Origin: Maritimibacter sp.
GTDB lineage: Bacteria; Pseudomonadota; Alphaproteobacteria; Rhodobacterales; Rhodobacteraceae
Direction of reading: 5' to 3'
Length of the DNA: 64,000 bases
Assembly (NCBI GenBank): GCA_017792445.1
Contig: CP051232.1
Coordinates: 3,508,001-3,572,000 of the forward strand
In this document: piece by piece, positions 53,282-61,798 of the stretch
How positions within the stretch are numbered: the stretch's first letter is position 1
How the letters are laid out: each line of letters begins with the position of its first letter
Made by a program: the position numbers and the translations under genes
The notes under the pieces: model-generated
Seen by the model: the letters and a program-made list of their open reading frames with translations, nothing else
Database searches by the model: none
What the model was told of the DNA's origin: nothing

Positions 53282-55854
53282 GCCGACCCCAGGATGCGGC
53301 CGACCATCTCGGTCGTGTCGCGGCTCAGGCCGGGGGTGGCTGCGATCCGTTCCAGCGCGCCGCGGATCAGCGCCTGCCGGTCGGCGTCGTAGCGTCTCCA
53401 GGTTTCGAACACGGTGCTCATCCTTGCGGTCGTCTGCGGGTTCATCGGATCAAGCCGGATCAGCCAGTCGGCCACCAGTTCATAGCTTGCTCCCGACGCA
53501 TCGTGGAACCCGGCGGCGTTCATCGCAAGCCCGCCGATGACCGAGCGGAAGCGGTTGGGGTTCTTCCAGTCGAAATCGGGGTGCCGGGTCAGCGCCAGCG
53601 TGGTGTCCGCCGCCTTGCGGGGGGCGGCGGTAGAGCTTTGCAGCGCGAACCACTTGTCGATCACCAGCCGGTCGGACTGCCACTGGCGGTAGAAGGTGCC
53701 CAGTTCTTCCTGCCCGTGGCCGACGCTCAGCAGCACTCCCAGCGCGCCCAGCTGCTCGGTCATGTTGTCGGCGTCGCGGAACTGCTTCGCCGCCGTCTTG
53801 CCATCGTCGAGCCGGGCCAGCATCGCCAGCGCGGTCTGGCGCAGCGCGCGGCACCCGGCGGCCTTGCTGTCGGGCGAGTAGGGGCCGGGGATGTTCATCG
53901 CCTCGTACAGGCGGGGGAGCGACGCGGACAGATGCTCGGCCAGCGCCAGCATCAGCTTCTCGCGGGCGTCGTGGATCGCCAGCGGGTCCGGTGTCACGCC
54001 CGCGTCGAACAGCGTCTGCGCCATGTCGTCCTCGGACGGCAGCCGCAGGGCAAGCGCGCGGAACGCGGGGTCGAGCGTGTCGTCGCGTGCCACGCGTTCC
54101 AGCGCGTCGAGGTAGGCGGGTCCGGGCGCGGCGCGCTCGGTCACCATACGGGCCAGCACGTCCTTGGCCAGCGCGCGGCCCGCTTCCCACTTGTTGAACG
54201 GGTCGGTGTCGTGGGCCAGCAGGAAGGCGCGTTCCTCGGTCGTGGTCTTGCGGTCAAGGATCACCGGGGCCGAGAAGCCGCGCAGGATCGACGGCACCGG
54301 CTTGGCAGAGAGGCCGTCGAAGGTGAAGCTTTGCTCGGCTTCGGTCAGTTCCAGCACGGTGGTCGGCTGCACCTCGTCACCGTTGGGGTTCAGAAGCCCC
54401 ACCGCCACCGGGATCACCTGTGGCTGCTTCGCCGGCTGGCCGGGAGTGGCGGGTGTTTCCTGTTTCAGGTGAAGGGTATAGGTGCCGTCCTTGAAGTCGT
54501 CCGTCACCGACACGCGCGGGGTGCCTGCCTGCGTGTACCAGCGTCCGAACTGCGACAGGTCGCGGCCCGTGGCATCCTGAAACACCGCCAGCCAATCCTC
54601 GATCGTGGCCGCGTCGCCATCGTGGCGGTCGAAATACAGGTCCAGCGCCTTGGCATAGCCGTCATCGCCCACCAGCCGCTTGAGCATGCCGATCACCTCG
54701 GCGCCCTTTTCGTAGACGGTGGCGGTGTAGAAGTTGTTGATCTCGATATAGGACGAGGGGCGCACAGGGTGCGCCAGCGGGCCGTTGTCCTCGCGGAACT
54801 GGCGGGCGCGAAGCTGAAGCACGTCCTGAATGCGCTTGACCGGCTTCGACCGCATGTCGCCCGAGAACTGCTGGTCGCGGAAGACCGTCAGACCTTCCTT
54901 CAGGCACAGCTGGAACCAGTCGCGGCAGGTGATGCGGTTGCCGGTCCAGTTGTGGAAATACTCGTGGGCGATGATGCCCTCGATGTTCTCGTAATCGGTA
55001 TCGGTCGCCGTGGCGGGGCTGGCGAGGACGTATTTGGAGTTGAAGATGTTCAGCCCCTTGTTCTCCATCGCGCCCATGTTGAAGTCGTCGACGGCCACGA
55101 TGTTGAACACGTCGAGGTCATACTCGCGGCCATAGACGTCCTCGTCCCACTTCATCGACCGTTTCAGGGCGTCCAGCGCATAGTCGCATTTGCCCTCGTC
55201 GCCGGGCCGCACCCAGATGCCCAGTTCGACCGGCGTGCCGGAGCGGGTGGTGAAGCTGTCCTTCACGGCCACCAGATCGCCCGCGACCAGCGCGAAGAGG
55301 TAGGCGGGCTTGGGCCACGGATCGGTCCACTCTGCAAAGCCGTCGCCGCTGTCGCCGGGGTTGCCGTTCGACAGCAGCACCGGCATGTCCGACTCGATCC
55401 GCACATGGAACGGCGCCATCACGTCGGGGCGGTCGGGGTAATAGGTGATCCGGCGGAAGCCCTCGGCCTCGCACTGGGTGCAGTACATGCCGTTCGACAT
55501 ATACAGGCCCTCCAGCGCGGTGTTGGCGGAGGGGTCGATCTCGACCTCGGCCTCGAACACGAACGGGCCGTCGGGCAGACGGCTGGCCGGGATCGTCAGG
55601 GCGGTATCGGTCAGAGAATGTTCGCCGTCCTGCAGCGCTTCGCCCGCAACCGCCGCGCCGATCAGCTTCAGCTTCTCGCCGTCAAGTTTCAGCGGCTGGC
55701 CAGAGGCGGCGTCGGGGTTCGGGCGGAACTCGATCCGCGACAGAACGCGGGTGGCCGCCGGGTCCAGCCGGAACACCAGCGAGACCTTGTCCACCAGATA
55801 GGCGGGCGGTGTGTAATCCGAGAGATAGACCGCCTGCGGGCTTGCGTCCTTCAT
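53278..55854 (-). CDS. pepN: Aminopeptidase N
   Basis: An 858-residue M1-family zinc aminopeptidase that trims N-terminal residues from peptides in the cytoplasm. GAMEN (261-265) binds the substrate N-terminus; HEYFH (297-301) with Glu320 (KEGLTVF) binds zinc. The four-domain layout (beta saddle, thermolysin-like, beta sandwich, helical C-terminus ending EMVGRILGSA) matches PepN of proteobacteria. The start at 55854 (MKDASPQAVYLSDYTPPAY) agrees with relatives and has CAGGA upstream; 55872 is an alternative. Confidence 0.95.
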   Translation of the reverse strand: MKDASPQAVYLSDYTPPAYLVDKVSLVFRLDPAATRVLSRIEFRPNPDAASGQPLKLDGEKLKLIGAAVAGEALQDGEHSLTDTALTIPASRLPDGPFVFEAEVEIDPSANTALEGLYMSNGMYCTQCEAEGFRRITYYPDRPDVMAPFHVRIESDMPVLLSNGNPGDSGDGFAEWTDPWPKPAYLFALVAGDLVAVKDSFTTRSGTPVELGIWVRPGDEGKCDYALDALKRSMKWDEDVYGREYDLDVFNIVAVDDFNMGAMENKGLNIFNSKYVLASPATATDTDYENIEGIIAHEYFHNWTGNRITCRDWFQLCLKEGLTVFRDQQFSGDMRSKPVKRIQDVLQLRARQFREDNGPLAHPVRPSSYIEINNFYTATVYEKGAEVIGMLKRLVGDDGYAKALDLYFDRHDGDAATIEDWLAVFQDATGRDLSQFGRWYTQAGTPRVSVTDDFKDGTYTLHLKQETPATPGQPAKQPQVIPVAVGLLNPNGDEVQPTTVLELTEAEQSFTFDGLSAKPVPSILRGFSAPVILDRKTTTEERAFLLAHDTDPFNKWEAGRALAKDVLARMVTERAAPGPAYLDALERVARDDTLDPAFRALALRLPSEDDMAQTLFDAGVTPDPLAIHDAREKLMLALAEHLSASLPRLYEAMNIPGPYSPDSKAAGCRALRQTALAMLARLDDGKTAAKQFRDADNMTEQLGALGVLLSVGHGQEELGTFYRQWQSDRLVIDKWFALQSSTAAPRKAADTTLALTRHPDFDWKNPNRFRSVIGGLAMNAAGFHDASGASYELVADWLIRLDPMNPQTTARMSTVFETWRRYDADRQALIRGALERIAATPGLSRDTTEMVGRILGSA

Positions 55855-55957
55855 TCCGTATCCTGCCTTCATCCGTTCCGGTTTCGGGGCAAGGTAGTCG
55901 GCGGACCGGCAGGCTTCAATGGCCGTAGGCGGGTGGCGTCGCGGGAAGGTGGCGGTC

Positions 55958-56611
55958 TCAGACCAACCCGTCGAGCAACCGCTTCGCCTCGTCGCGCGGA
56001 TCGGCCAGCGCGCTGCGGTCCTCGCCGGGGAAGAACCGGGCGCGGACGGCGGTGGGCATCGGCTGCGGCTGAAGGATGCGGACGGTCAGGTCCATCGCCT
56101 CGGTCTCGGCCTGCCACGCACGGGCCAGCGCGATCTGCGCCTGCTTGGACGCGGCATAAGCGCCGAAGAACTTCTCGCCCGCGTGGTCGTCGGCAAAGAA
56201 CAACGCCTGCGCGCCGGGACGGTTCAGCAGGGGCGAGACATAGGGGATCAGCACCGAAGTGGCGGTGACGTTGACCGTCATCGTCTTGGTGAAGTCCTTG
56301 CCGTCGACATGATCGGCGGGGGACAGCGGCGGCGCGTGGACCGCCGTGTGCGCCCACAGGTCGATGCCGCCCCAGCGGTCGTAGACCGAGCGGCACAGGT
56401 GCGCCATGGCGTCGGGCACGGTCACATCCATCGGCGCAAGCGTGGCCTGATGCCCGGCGGCCTGAATGCGGTCGTCGAGTTCCTCCAGCGCGCCCGTCGT
56501 GCGCGCCACGGCGATCACGTGATGGGTGGCCGCAAGGGCTTCGGCCAAGGCAGCGCCCAGCCCGCGGGAGGCGCCCGTTACGAGCGCGATTTTTTCGGCT
56601 TTGTCAGTCAC
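55958..56611 (-). CDS. SDR-family oxidoreductase
   Basis: A 217-residue short-chain dehydrogenase-like protein. LVTGASRGLGAALAEAL is the cofactor motif, while the usual NNAG is replaced by AHTAVHAPPL (WAHTAVHAP). The active-site block reads FFADDHAGEKFFGAYAASKQA: YAASK (YxxxK) is present, but the catalytic Ser position is in an Asp-rich FADD stretch. It ends shortly after QPQPMPTAVRARFFPG. This pattern fits divergent atypical SDRs, so enzymatic activity is uncertain. It lies 103 nt upstream of pepN on the same strand. Confidence 0.82.
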   Translation of the reverse strand: MTDKAEKIALVTGASRGLGAALAEALAATHHVIAVARTTGALEELDDRIQAAGHQATLAPMDVTVPDAMAHLCRSVYDRWGGIDLWAHTAVHAPPLSPADHVDGKDFTKTMTVNVTATSVLIPYVSPLLNRPGAQALFFADDHAGEKFFGAYAASKQAQIALARAWQAETEAMDLTVRILQPQPMPTAVRARFFPGEDRSALADPRDEAKRLLDGLV

Positions 56612-56831
56612 GCGCGTGGTGTGTCGCGGGGCGGGGGAAAGGTCAAGAGAGGAACGCGGCCCCGCGACGTCGGCGCCGTTTCACGGGGTGGAACGCGGGG
56701 GCGGCGGGCCTCGACAGGGGCGCATCGGGACGGATCATGGCAGGCAGGAAACCCGCGCCGTGCTTGACTTGCCTCGCGCCGCGCCGCAGAACGTCCTTTA
56801 ACCAAGAGACACTTGCAACGAGGAGTGCCCC

Positions 56832-57425
56832 ATGACCCTTACCCAAGCCGCGCTGGGTGAACGGACCCTTCTGAAGAACATCGCCCTGATCGTGGGCGGG
56901 TCGGCGTTCATCGGTATCGCCGCGCAGATCGCCGTGCCGATGTGGCCGGTGCCGATCACCCTGCAGTCGCTGGCCATCCTGATGGTCGGCCTGACCTTCG
57001 GCGCGCGTCTTGGCGCCGCGACGCTGGTGGCCTACCTCGCCGAGGGCCTTGCCGGTCTTCCGGTGTTCTCGAACGGTGGCGCGGGCGCCGCCTACTTCTT
57101 CGGCCCGACCTGCGGCTTCCTGCTCGGCTTCGTGCTGACCGCGTGGATCGCGGGCTTCGCCGCCGACCGTGGCTGGACCAAGGGCTTCCTGTCGACCTTC
57201 GCCGTGGCGCTGGTCGCCGGCGCCGCGATGTACCTGCCGGGCGTGGCCTGGCCGATGGGCGTCGCCTCGGTCTTCGGTGTGGACGCCGCCTGGGTCGGCA
57301 CCTCGGCCGCCAAGATCTGGGCCGGCTGGGTCAGCCCGTTCCTGCTGGGCGACGCGATCAAGGCCGCCATCGCCGCGATGGTCGTCTCGGGCGCATGGGC
57401 CGCGCTGAAGTCGCGCAAGGCCTGA
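56832..57425 (+). CDS. bioY: Biotin transporter BioY (ECF S component)
   Basis: A 197-residue inner-membrane biotin-uptake protein with six hydrophobic segments. IAAQIAVPMWPVPITLQSLAILMVGLTFGARLGAATLVAYLAEGLAGLPVFSNGG is the strong family signature (PVPxTLQ). GPTCGFLLGFVLTAWIAG and LPGVAWPMGVASVFG complete the biotin pocket. It works alone or with BioMN; no bioM/N is nearby. SD is AACGAGGAG. No TTATnnATAA-type BioR box is seen in the 220 bp upstream. A terminator follows. Confidence 0.95.
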   Translation: MTLTQAALGERTLLKNIALIVGGSAFIGIAAQIAVPMWPVPITLQSLAILMVGLTFGARLGAATLVAYLAEGLAGLPVFSNGGAGAAYFFGPTCGFLLGFVLTAWIAGFAADRGWTKGFLSTFAVALVAGAAMYLPGVAWPMGVASVFGVDAAWVGTSAAKIWAGWVSPFLLGDAIKAAIAAMVVSGAWAALKSRKA

Positions 57426-57445
57426 TCCAACGTCAGAAATTCGGT

Positions 57446-57476
57446 AAAAGGCCCGTCGGTTCCGGCGGGCCTTTTG
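57446..57476 (+). terminator. Intrinsic terminator of bioY
   Basis: AAAAGGCCCGTCG and CGGCGGGCCTTTT pair (one G-U) around a 4-nt loop, giving a GC-rich stem with an A-tract and T-tract at its base. It is 20 bp after the stop and could act on both strands, serving the convergent small gene too. Confidence 0.88.
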
Positions 57477-57513
57477 CGTTTCGGGCGGGCGACCCTGCGC
57501 CGCCCCGGCCTGT

Positions 57514-57807
57514 CTACTCTGCCAGCGTCAGCGCCAGAACGTGCCCGAAGCTCGTCTTCAGCTGGACCTGATCCGCGCCGATGGCCAGCACCGTTCCGCT
57601 GGGCGTGCGGTCGCCGCGGCCCGCCCGGATCACCTCGCCGGTCTTCATCAGAAGGATCGCCCGAGGGTCGGTCGTCTTGCCGGCGATGCCCAGCAGGAAC
57701 GGGCCCTTGCCCTGCAACACGTCGCTTCGGGTGGCGGTGGCCCCTGCGGGCGAGGTGACGTTGGCCTGCGGATACCCGGCGTCCCGCGCCAGTTTCGGCG
57801 TCGTCAT
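57514..57807 (-). CDS. Small GspC/PilP HR-domain-like protein
   Basis: A 97-residue protein. Residues about 38-97 (GPFLLGIAGKTTDPRAILLMKTGEVIRAGRGDRTPSGTVLAIGADQVQLK) resemble the small beta-rich HR domain of GspC/PilP, where a phrase of the type LLG-x-x-x-x-x-x-x-RALL-x-x-x-x-G-x-V-x-x-x-x-GD is usual. It has no signal peptide or membrane segment and no secretion genes nearby, so it is probably an orphan. The ATG at 57807 is chosen (GTACAGGACAG upstream); the frame upstream is unrelated. Function unknown. Confidence 0.6.
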   Translation of the reverse strand: MTTPKLARDAGYPQANVTSPAGATATRSDVLQGKGPFLLGIAGKTTDPRAILLMKTGEVIRAGRGDRTPSGTVLAIGADQVQLKTSFGHVLALTLAE

Positions 57808-57967
57808 AAGTCTGTCCTGTACGTTCCGTGAGTGGTGGTGCCCGGCCGAAATGCGCCGGGAAGCCGCGGCACCTAGACCCGCGCCGCGCGGGTGTAAAGC
57901 GCGTCCGGCGGAAACCCGCCGCGCCGGGGCGCTTGCAGCCGCCGCGCGGGGCGGGCAGAAAGCGGCC

Positions 57968-59329
57968 ATGGCCAAGTCTCCCGCCTTCGTTTGCGCCAAC
58001 TGCGGCGCGTCCTACACCAAGTGGTCCGGCCGCTGCGAAGCGTGCGGCGAATGGAACACGATCCAGGAAGAGGCGCCGCTGTCGGCGGGGCCCTCGGGCA
58101 AGTCGCTGGGCGCCTCGCGCGGGGCCTCGGTCGTGCTGACCGACCTTGCCACCGAAGAAGCGCCGCCGCCGCGCGCCACCAGCGGCATCGAGGAACTCGA
58201 CCGCGTGCTGGGCGGCGGGCTGGTGCCCGCGTCGGCGATCCTTGTGGGGGGCGATCCGGGCATCGGCAAGTCGACGCTGCTGCTGCAGGCCACCGCGGCC
58301 TTCGCTCGGCGGGGGCTGAAGTGTCTGTATATCTCGGGCGAGGAAGCCTCGGCGCAGGTGCGGATGCGCGCGCAGCGGCTGGGGCTGGCCGAAGCGCCGG
58401 TGCGGCTGGGGGCCGAGACGAACCTGCGCGATATCCTGACCACTCTGGAGACCGAAAAGCCGCAGCTGGCGATCATCGACTCGATCCAGACGATGTGGGC
58501 CGACAACGTCGACAGCGCGCCGGGCTCGGTGACGCAGGTGCGCGCCGCCGCGCACGAGCTGACCCAGTTCGCCAAGCGCCGGAACACCGCCGTCATCCTT
58601 GTGGGCCACGTCACCAAGGAAGGCCAGATCGCCGGCCCCCGCGTGGTCGAGCATATGGTCGACACGGTGCTGTATTTCGAGGGCGAGCGCGGCCACCAGT
58701 TCCGCATTCTGCGCGCGGTGAAGAACCGTTTCGGCCCCGCCGACGAGATCGGCGTGTTCGAGATGACCGGCGGCGGGCTGCAAGAGGTCCCGAACCCCTC
58801 GGCGCTGTTCCTGTCCGAACGCGGCGAGCCCGCGCCGGGCTCTGCCGTTTTCGCCGGGATCGAGGGGACGCGCCCGGTGCTGACCGAATTGCAGGCGCTG
58901 GTCGCGCCGACGCCCCACAGCCAGCCGCGCCGTTCGGTCGTGGGCTGGGACGGCGGGCGGCTGGCGATGATCCTTGCCGTGCTCGAGGCGCGCTGCGGCA
59001 TTCCCTTCGCGGGTCTCGACGTCTATCTGAACGTCGCGGGCGGCATGAAGATCGGCGAACCGGCCGCCGATCTGGCGGTTGCCGCAGCGTTGCTTTCTGC
59101 GCGGGAAGACGCGGCTTTGCCCGCAGATTGTGTCGTTTTCGGCGAAATCAGCCTATCCGGAGCCCTGCGTCCGGTCAGTCAGGCGGAAAACAGGTTGAAA
59201 GAAGCGGCGAAACTTGGTTTCAGCACCGCCATCGTGCCCAAAAGCAGCAAGGCCGGCGGTACGGGTATGCAATTGCGGCCGATGGCCGACCTTGCCCAGG
59301 TTGTGGGCGAGATTTTCGGAGCGGGCTGA
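57968..59329 (+). CDS. radA: DNA repair protein RadA
   Basis: A 453-residue RecA-like branch-migration ATPase of homologous recombination. The zinc finger uses C9, C12, C23 and C26. GGDPGIGKSTLLLQATA is Walker A, and AVKNRFGPADEIG holds the RadA-specific KNRFG. The C-terminal Lon-like domain includes YLNVAGGMKIGEPAADLAVAAALLSA. The ATG at 57968 is the family start; the frame upstream to 57581 is open but unrelated. cvpA begins 29 nt after its stop. Confidence 0.96.
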   Translation: MAKSPAFVCANCGASYTKWSGRCEACGEWNTIQEEAPLSAGPSGKSLGASRGASVVLTDLATEEAPPPRATSGIEELDRVLGGGLVPASAILVGGDPGIGKSTLLLQATAAFARRGLKCLYISGEEASAQVRMRAQRLGLAEAPVRLGAETNLRDILTTLETEKPQLAIIDSIQTMWADNVDSAPGSVTQVRAAAHELTQFAKRRNTAVILVGHVTKEGQIAGPRVVEHMVDTVLYFEGERGHQFRILRAVKNRFGPADEIGVFEMTGGGLQEVPNPSALFLSERGEPAPGSAVFAGIEGTRPVLTELQALVAPTPHSQPRRSVVGWDGGRLAMILAVLEARCGIPFAGLDVYLNVAGGMKIGEPAADLAVAAALLSAREDAALPADCVVFGEISLSGALRPVSQAENRLKEAAKLGFSTAIVPKSSKAGGTGMQLRPMADLAQVVGEIFGAG

Positions 59330-59358
59330 CGCCCCAGGAAAGACGGGCAGGAGAAGGC

Positions 59359-59913
59359 ATGGACGGCTTCACTATTGTCGACGGCGTCGTCGCGGCTGTG
59401 ATCATCATTTCGGCCATTCTGGCCTATTCGCGGGGCTTCGTGCGCGAGGCCATGGCGATCATCGGCTGGATCATCGCCGCCGTGCTGGCCTTCCTCTTCG
59501 CCGCCAAGGCGGAACCGCTGGTCAAGGAAATCCCCTACGTGGGCGACTACCTGCGCGACAGCTGCGAGCTGTCGATCATCGCGGCCTTCGCGGCGGTCTT
59601 CGCCATCGCGCTGGTGCTGGTATCGCTGTTCACGCCGCTGTTCGCCAGCGTCGTCCAGCGCTCGGCGCTGGGGGGGCTGGATCGCGGGCTCGGCTTCTTC
59701 TTCGGCGTGCTGCGCGGCCTGCTTCTGGTCGCGGTGGCGTTGGTGGTCTACGACCGTGTCGTCGTCAGCGAGGAGATCGCGATGGTCGACAACAGCCGCA
59801 CCGCGAAGATCTTCGAGCGGGTTCGCGGCGACATCGACAACCAGATCCCCGACGACGCGCCGGGCTGGATCGTGTCGCGCTACGAGACGCTGGTCTCGAA
59901 CTGCACCGAATAA
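59359..59913 (+). CDS. cvpA: CvpA family protein
   Basis: A 184-residue inner-membrane protein with four hydrophobic segments (GVVAAVIIISAILAYS, AMAIIGWIIAAVLAFLFAA, LSIIAAFAAVFAIALVLVSLFTPLF and LGFFFGVLRGLLLVAVALVVYD) and a C-terminal hydrophilic tail. The LDRGLGFFFGVLRG block is the CvpA signature; the family is linked to colicin V production and envelope stress. SD is CAGGAGAAGG. In relatives cvpA is usually followed directly by purF; here two other genes intervene. Confidence 0.93.
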   Translation: MDGFTIVDGVVAAVIIISAILAYSRGFVREAMAIIGWIIAAVLAFLFAAKAEPLVKEIPYVGDYLRDSCELSIIAAFAAVFAIALVLVSLFTPLFASVVQRSALGGLDRGLGFFFGVLRGLLLVAVALVVYDRVVVSEEIAMVDNSRTAKIFERVRGDIDNQIPDDAPGWIVSRYETLVSNCTE

Positions 59914-59920
59914 GTCCCAG

Positions 59921-59952
59921 GGCTTCTTCTCTTCCGAAATACCTCGGGGGAG
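59921..59952 (-). repeat. Dispersed intergenic repeat, family 1, copy 4 (inverted)
   Basis: On the minus strand it reads CTCCCCCGAGGTATTTCGGA then AGAGAAGAAGCC, nearly identical to copy 2. It begins 8 bp after the cvpA stop and runs into the 48-bp tandem repeats. Confidence 0.65.
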
Positions 59953-59961
59953 TCGCGGAAC

Positions 59962-60097
59962 GCGACGGGGGCGGAGCCCCCATCGCCGTTGTCTAGGCGC
60001 ACCTGTGGTGCGACGGGGGCAGAGCCCCCATCGCCGTTTAATTGGCGCACCTGCGGTGCGACGGGGGGCAGAGCCCCCATCACAGCTTCAAATTGGC
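59962..60097. repeat. 48-bp tandem repeat, about 2.8 copies
   Basis: Units at 59962-60009 and 60010-60057 are 48 bp each, and a partial third unit runs from 60058 to about 60097. Each holds GCGACGGGGGC-(A/G)GAGCCCCCAT, a GGGGGC/GCCCCC hairpin, then CGCCGTT and GGCGCACCTG-GGT. Units 1 and 2 differ at a handful of positions. The array lies between cvpA and the minus-strand hydrolase gene. No spacer-type diversity is seen, so it is not CRISPR. Confidence 0.85.
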
Positions 60098-60118
60098 TAG
60101 ACCAGCAAGACCGCCCAC

Positions 60119-61294
60119 TCAGCCGGCGACGGTCTCCGCGGCAAGGAAGCGGTCCACTTCCTTGGCGCAGCGCGCCCACATCGGGTCGCTGGGCACCAGC
60201 ACGTGATTGGGCGAGTCGAGCAGCTGGTATTCGGCATCCGGTAGCCGCCGCGCCAGCAGTTTGGACTGTTCCGGGTCCTGCACCGAGTCGCCCGACGAAT
60301 GCATGACCAGCACCGGACAGGTGACCTTTTCCAGCCTGTCCCGCACGTCGATCTCTGCGATGACCGTGCGGATGTCCGCGGCGATGTCGGCGCTGGCGGA
60401 CAGGCCCTGCATTTCCTCGAAACTCGCCAGTTCCTCGGGGGTGGCACGGGGCATGAACACCGTGGCGACCGCCTTCATGAAGGCCGAGCCGGGCACCGCC
60501 CAGCCGCTGCGGATCATGCCGACGATGGTGTCGGTCCGGGCCTTGTCGCCGGCGGCGGTGCTGCCCTGCACCAGCCCGTTGACCAGCACCATGCGGCTGA
60601 CGCGTTCGGGCCTGCGGGCGGCGAAGGCGATGGCAACCGGCACGCTTTGCGAGATGGCGTACAGCGGGAAGCGGTCCAGCCCGGCGGCGTCGGCCACCGC
60701 TTCCAGATCGTCGGCCAGTTTCTCGACATCCGCATCGTTCAGAACGCGGTCGGACAGGCCGGTCCCGCGCGGGTCGTAGCGGATCAGCCGCCGGCCGCGC
60801 GACAGGTCGTCCAGCACCGGCTGCCAGACCGGACTGTCCCAGTCGTATTCGAGGTGGCTCAGCCAATGGCCGCCGCGCAGCAGGGGCGGGCCCTCGCCGG
60901 TTTCGGACCATGCGATTGCGGTGCCGTCGCGCGAGGTGGTGTAGCGGATCGACTGCCGCCGCGCGGTCGCGCCCTTAGGCGAATCGCCGCCCGCCACCGG
61001 CACCGCCAGTTGCACGCCACGGCGGGGCAGGGTGCGGATCACCGCCTGCCGCCGTCCGTCGTCGCCCACCGCCGCCCGTGCCGCGCTGATCCGGGCGGCC
61101 ATGGTGGCGTCTGACACGATGCGGCCCTGCCAGACCTGCGCGATCAGGTCGTCATAGGTCACCAGCGCGCCGCGCGCGGCGACAAGGCAGGCGATCAGAT
61201 CGAAGACCTGCGGCTCGACATGCACCGGCGCCCCGCCGCGCAGCAGGCTGTGTTGGGCGAGGTCCAGCTCGCAGTCGGCGAAACTCATACGCAT
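60119..61294 (-). CDS. Winged-helix DNA-binding domain fused to an alpha/beta-hydrolase
   Basis: A 391-residue two-domain protein. Residues about 1-100 are an OmpR/CadC-type winged helix (VEPQVFDLIACLVAARGALVTYDDLIAQVWQGRIVSDATMAARISAARAAVGDDG). Residues about 120-391 are an alpha/beta-hydrolase (LIRYDPRGTGLSDR, then LVMHSSGDSVQDPEQSKLLARRLP and LDSPNHVLV). The nucleophile elbow reads AISQSVPVA, so the Ser is present but both flanking Gly of GxSxG are replaced. Asp and His of the triad are visible. It may be a regulator with a ligand-sensing hydrolase domain, or an enzyme. No membrane segment is seen. The start at 61294 (or 61288) lacks a clear SD. Confidence 0.83.
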   Translation of the reverse strand: MRMSFADCELDLAQHSLLRGGAPVHVEPQVFDLIACLVAARGALVTYDDLIAQVWQGRIVSDATMAARISAARAAVGDDGRRQAVIRTLPRRGVQLAVPVAGGDSPKGATARRQSIRYTTSRDGTAIAWSETGEGPPLLRGGHWLSHLEYDWDSPVWQPVLDDLSRGRRLIRYDPRGTGLSDRVLNDADVEKLADDLEAVADAAGLDRFPLYAISQSVPVAIAFAARRPERVSRMVLVNGLVQGSTAAGDKARTDTIVGMIRSGWAVPGSAFMKAVATVFMPRATPEELASFEEMQGLSASADIAADIRTVIAEIDVRDRLEKVTCPVLVMHSSGDSVQDPEQSKLLARRLPDAEYQLLDSPNHVLVPSDPMWARCAKEVDRFLAAETVAG

Positions 61295-61436
61295 GGAGGC
61301 AGAATGCGTGGGGCGGGCGGGGGTCTCAAGCCTTTCCGGGCGCTTCTTCAGACATCTAAAGGGAATCCCAAGACCGTCTTCAAGCGCGCGGGGCGGGAAA
61401 GGCGCAGGGTTGTTCCCAGAGCAAAGGAGATTTGCG

Positions 61437-61655
61437 ATGACCGACCAGATCAAAATTCGCCGCCGCCCCGACGGGTCCATCGACACCGCCTACCACATGC
61501 AGCAGGGCCGCATCGCCCGCAGCCGCGCCGCCACCGGGGCTGCCTCGGGGGGCGCCGCCGGGGCCGCGTCCGGCCTTGCCCACAAGGGCCGCGGGCCGTT
61601 TGCGCTGTTGGCCGCGCTGCTGGTTCTGCTGCCCGTCTTCGGCGGCCGCGCCTGA
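61437..61655 (+). CDS. Small single-pass membrane protein (72 aa)
   Basis: A 72-residue protein with a strong SD, AAAGGAGA, 8 nt before the ATG. MTDQIKIRRRPDGSIDTAYHMQQGRIARSRAA is a basic N-terminus, AASGGAAGAASGLAHKG is a Gly/Ala-rich linker, and FALLAALLVLLPVF is a C-terminal membrane helix. It looks like a tail-anchored protein. I do not recognise a family. It lies divergent from the winged-helix/hydrolase gene and upstream of purF. Confidence 0.65.
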   Translation: MTDQIKIRRRPDGSIDTAYHMQQGRIARSRAATGAASGGAAGAASGLAHKGRGPFALLAALLVLLPVFGGRA

Positions 61656-61798
61656 CGCGCGCGGCGGTTTCGGCAGTAGGCCGCAGGGGCCACGATTGTC
61701 GTAGAACTGTCGCAATTCGGTGATCGCACCGTGACAGGCTCGTCCTGAGCCTCTATGTGAGGGGCAACCGCTGCCACCGGATTCGGAGCCCCGCTGAG

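Noticed and set aside
59962-60097. CRISPR array
   Set aside because: Fewer than three units, no separate repeat and spacer parts (the whole 48 bp is conserved), and no cas genes.
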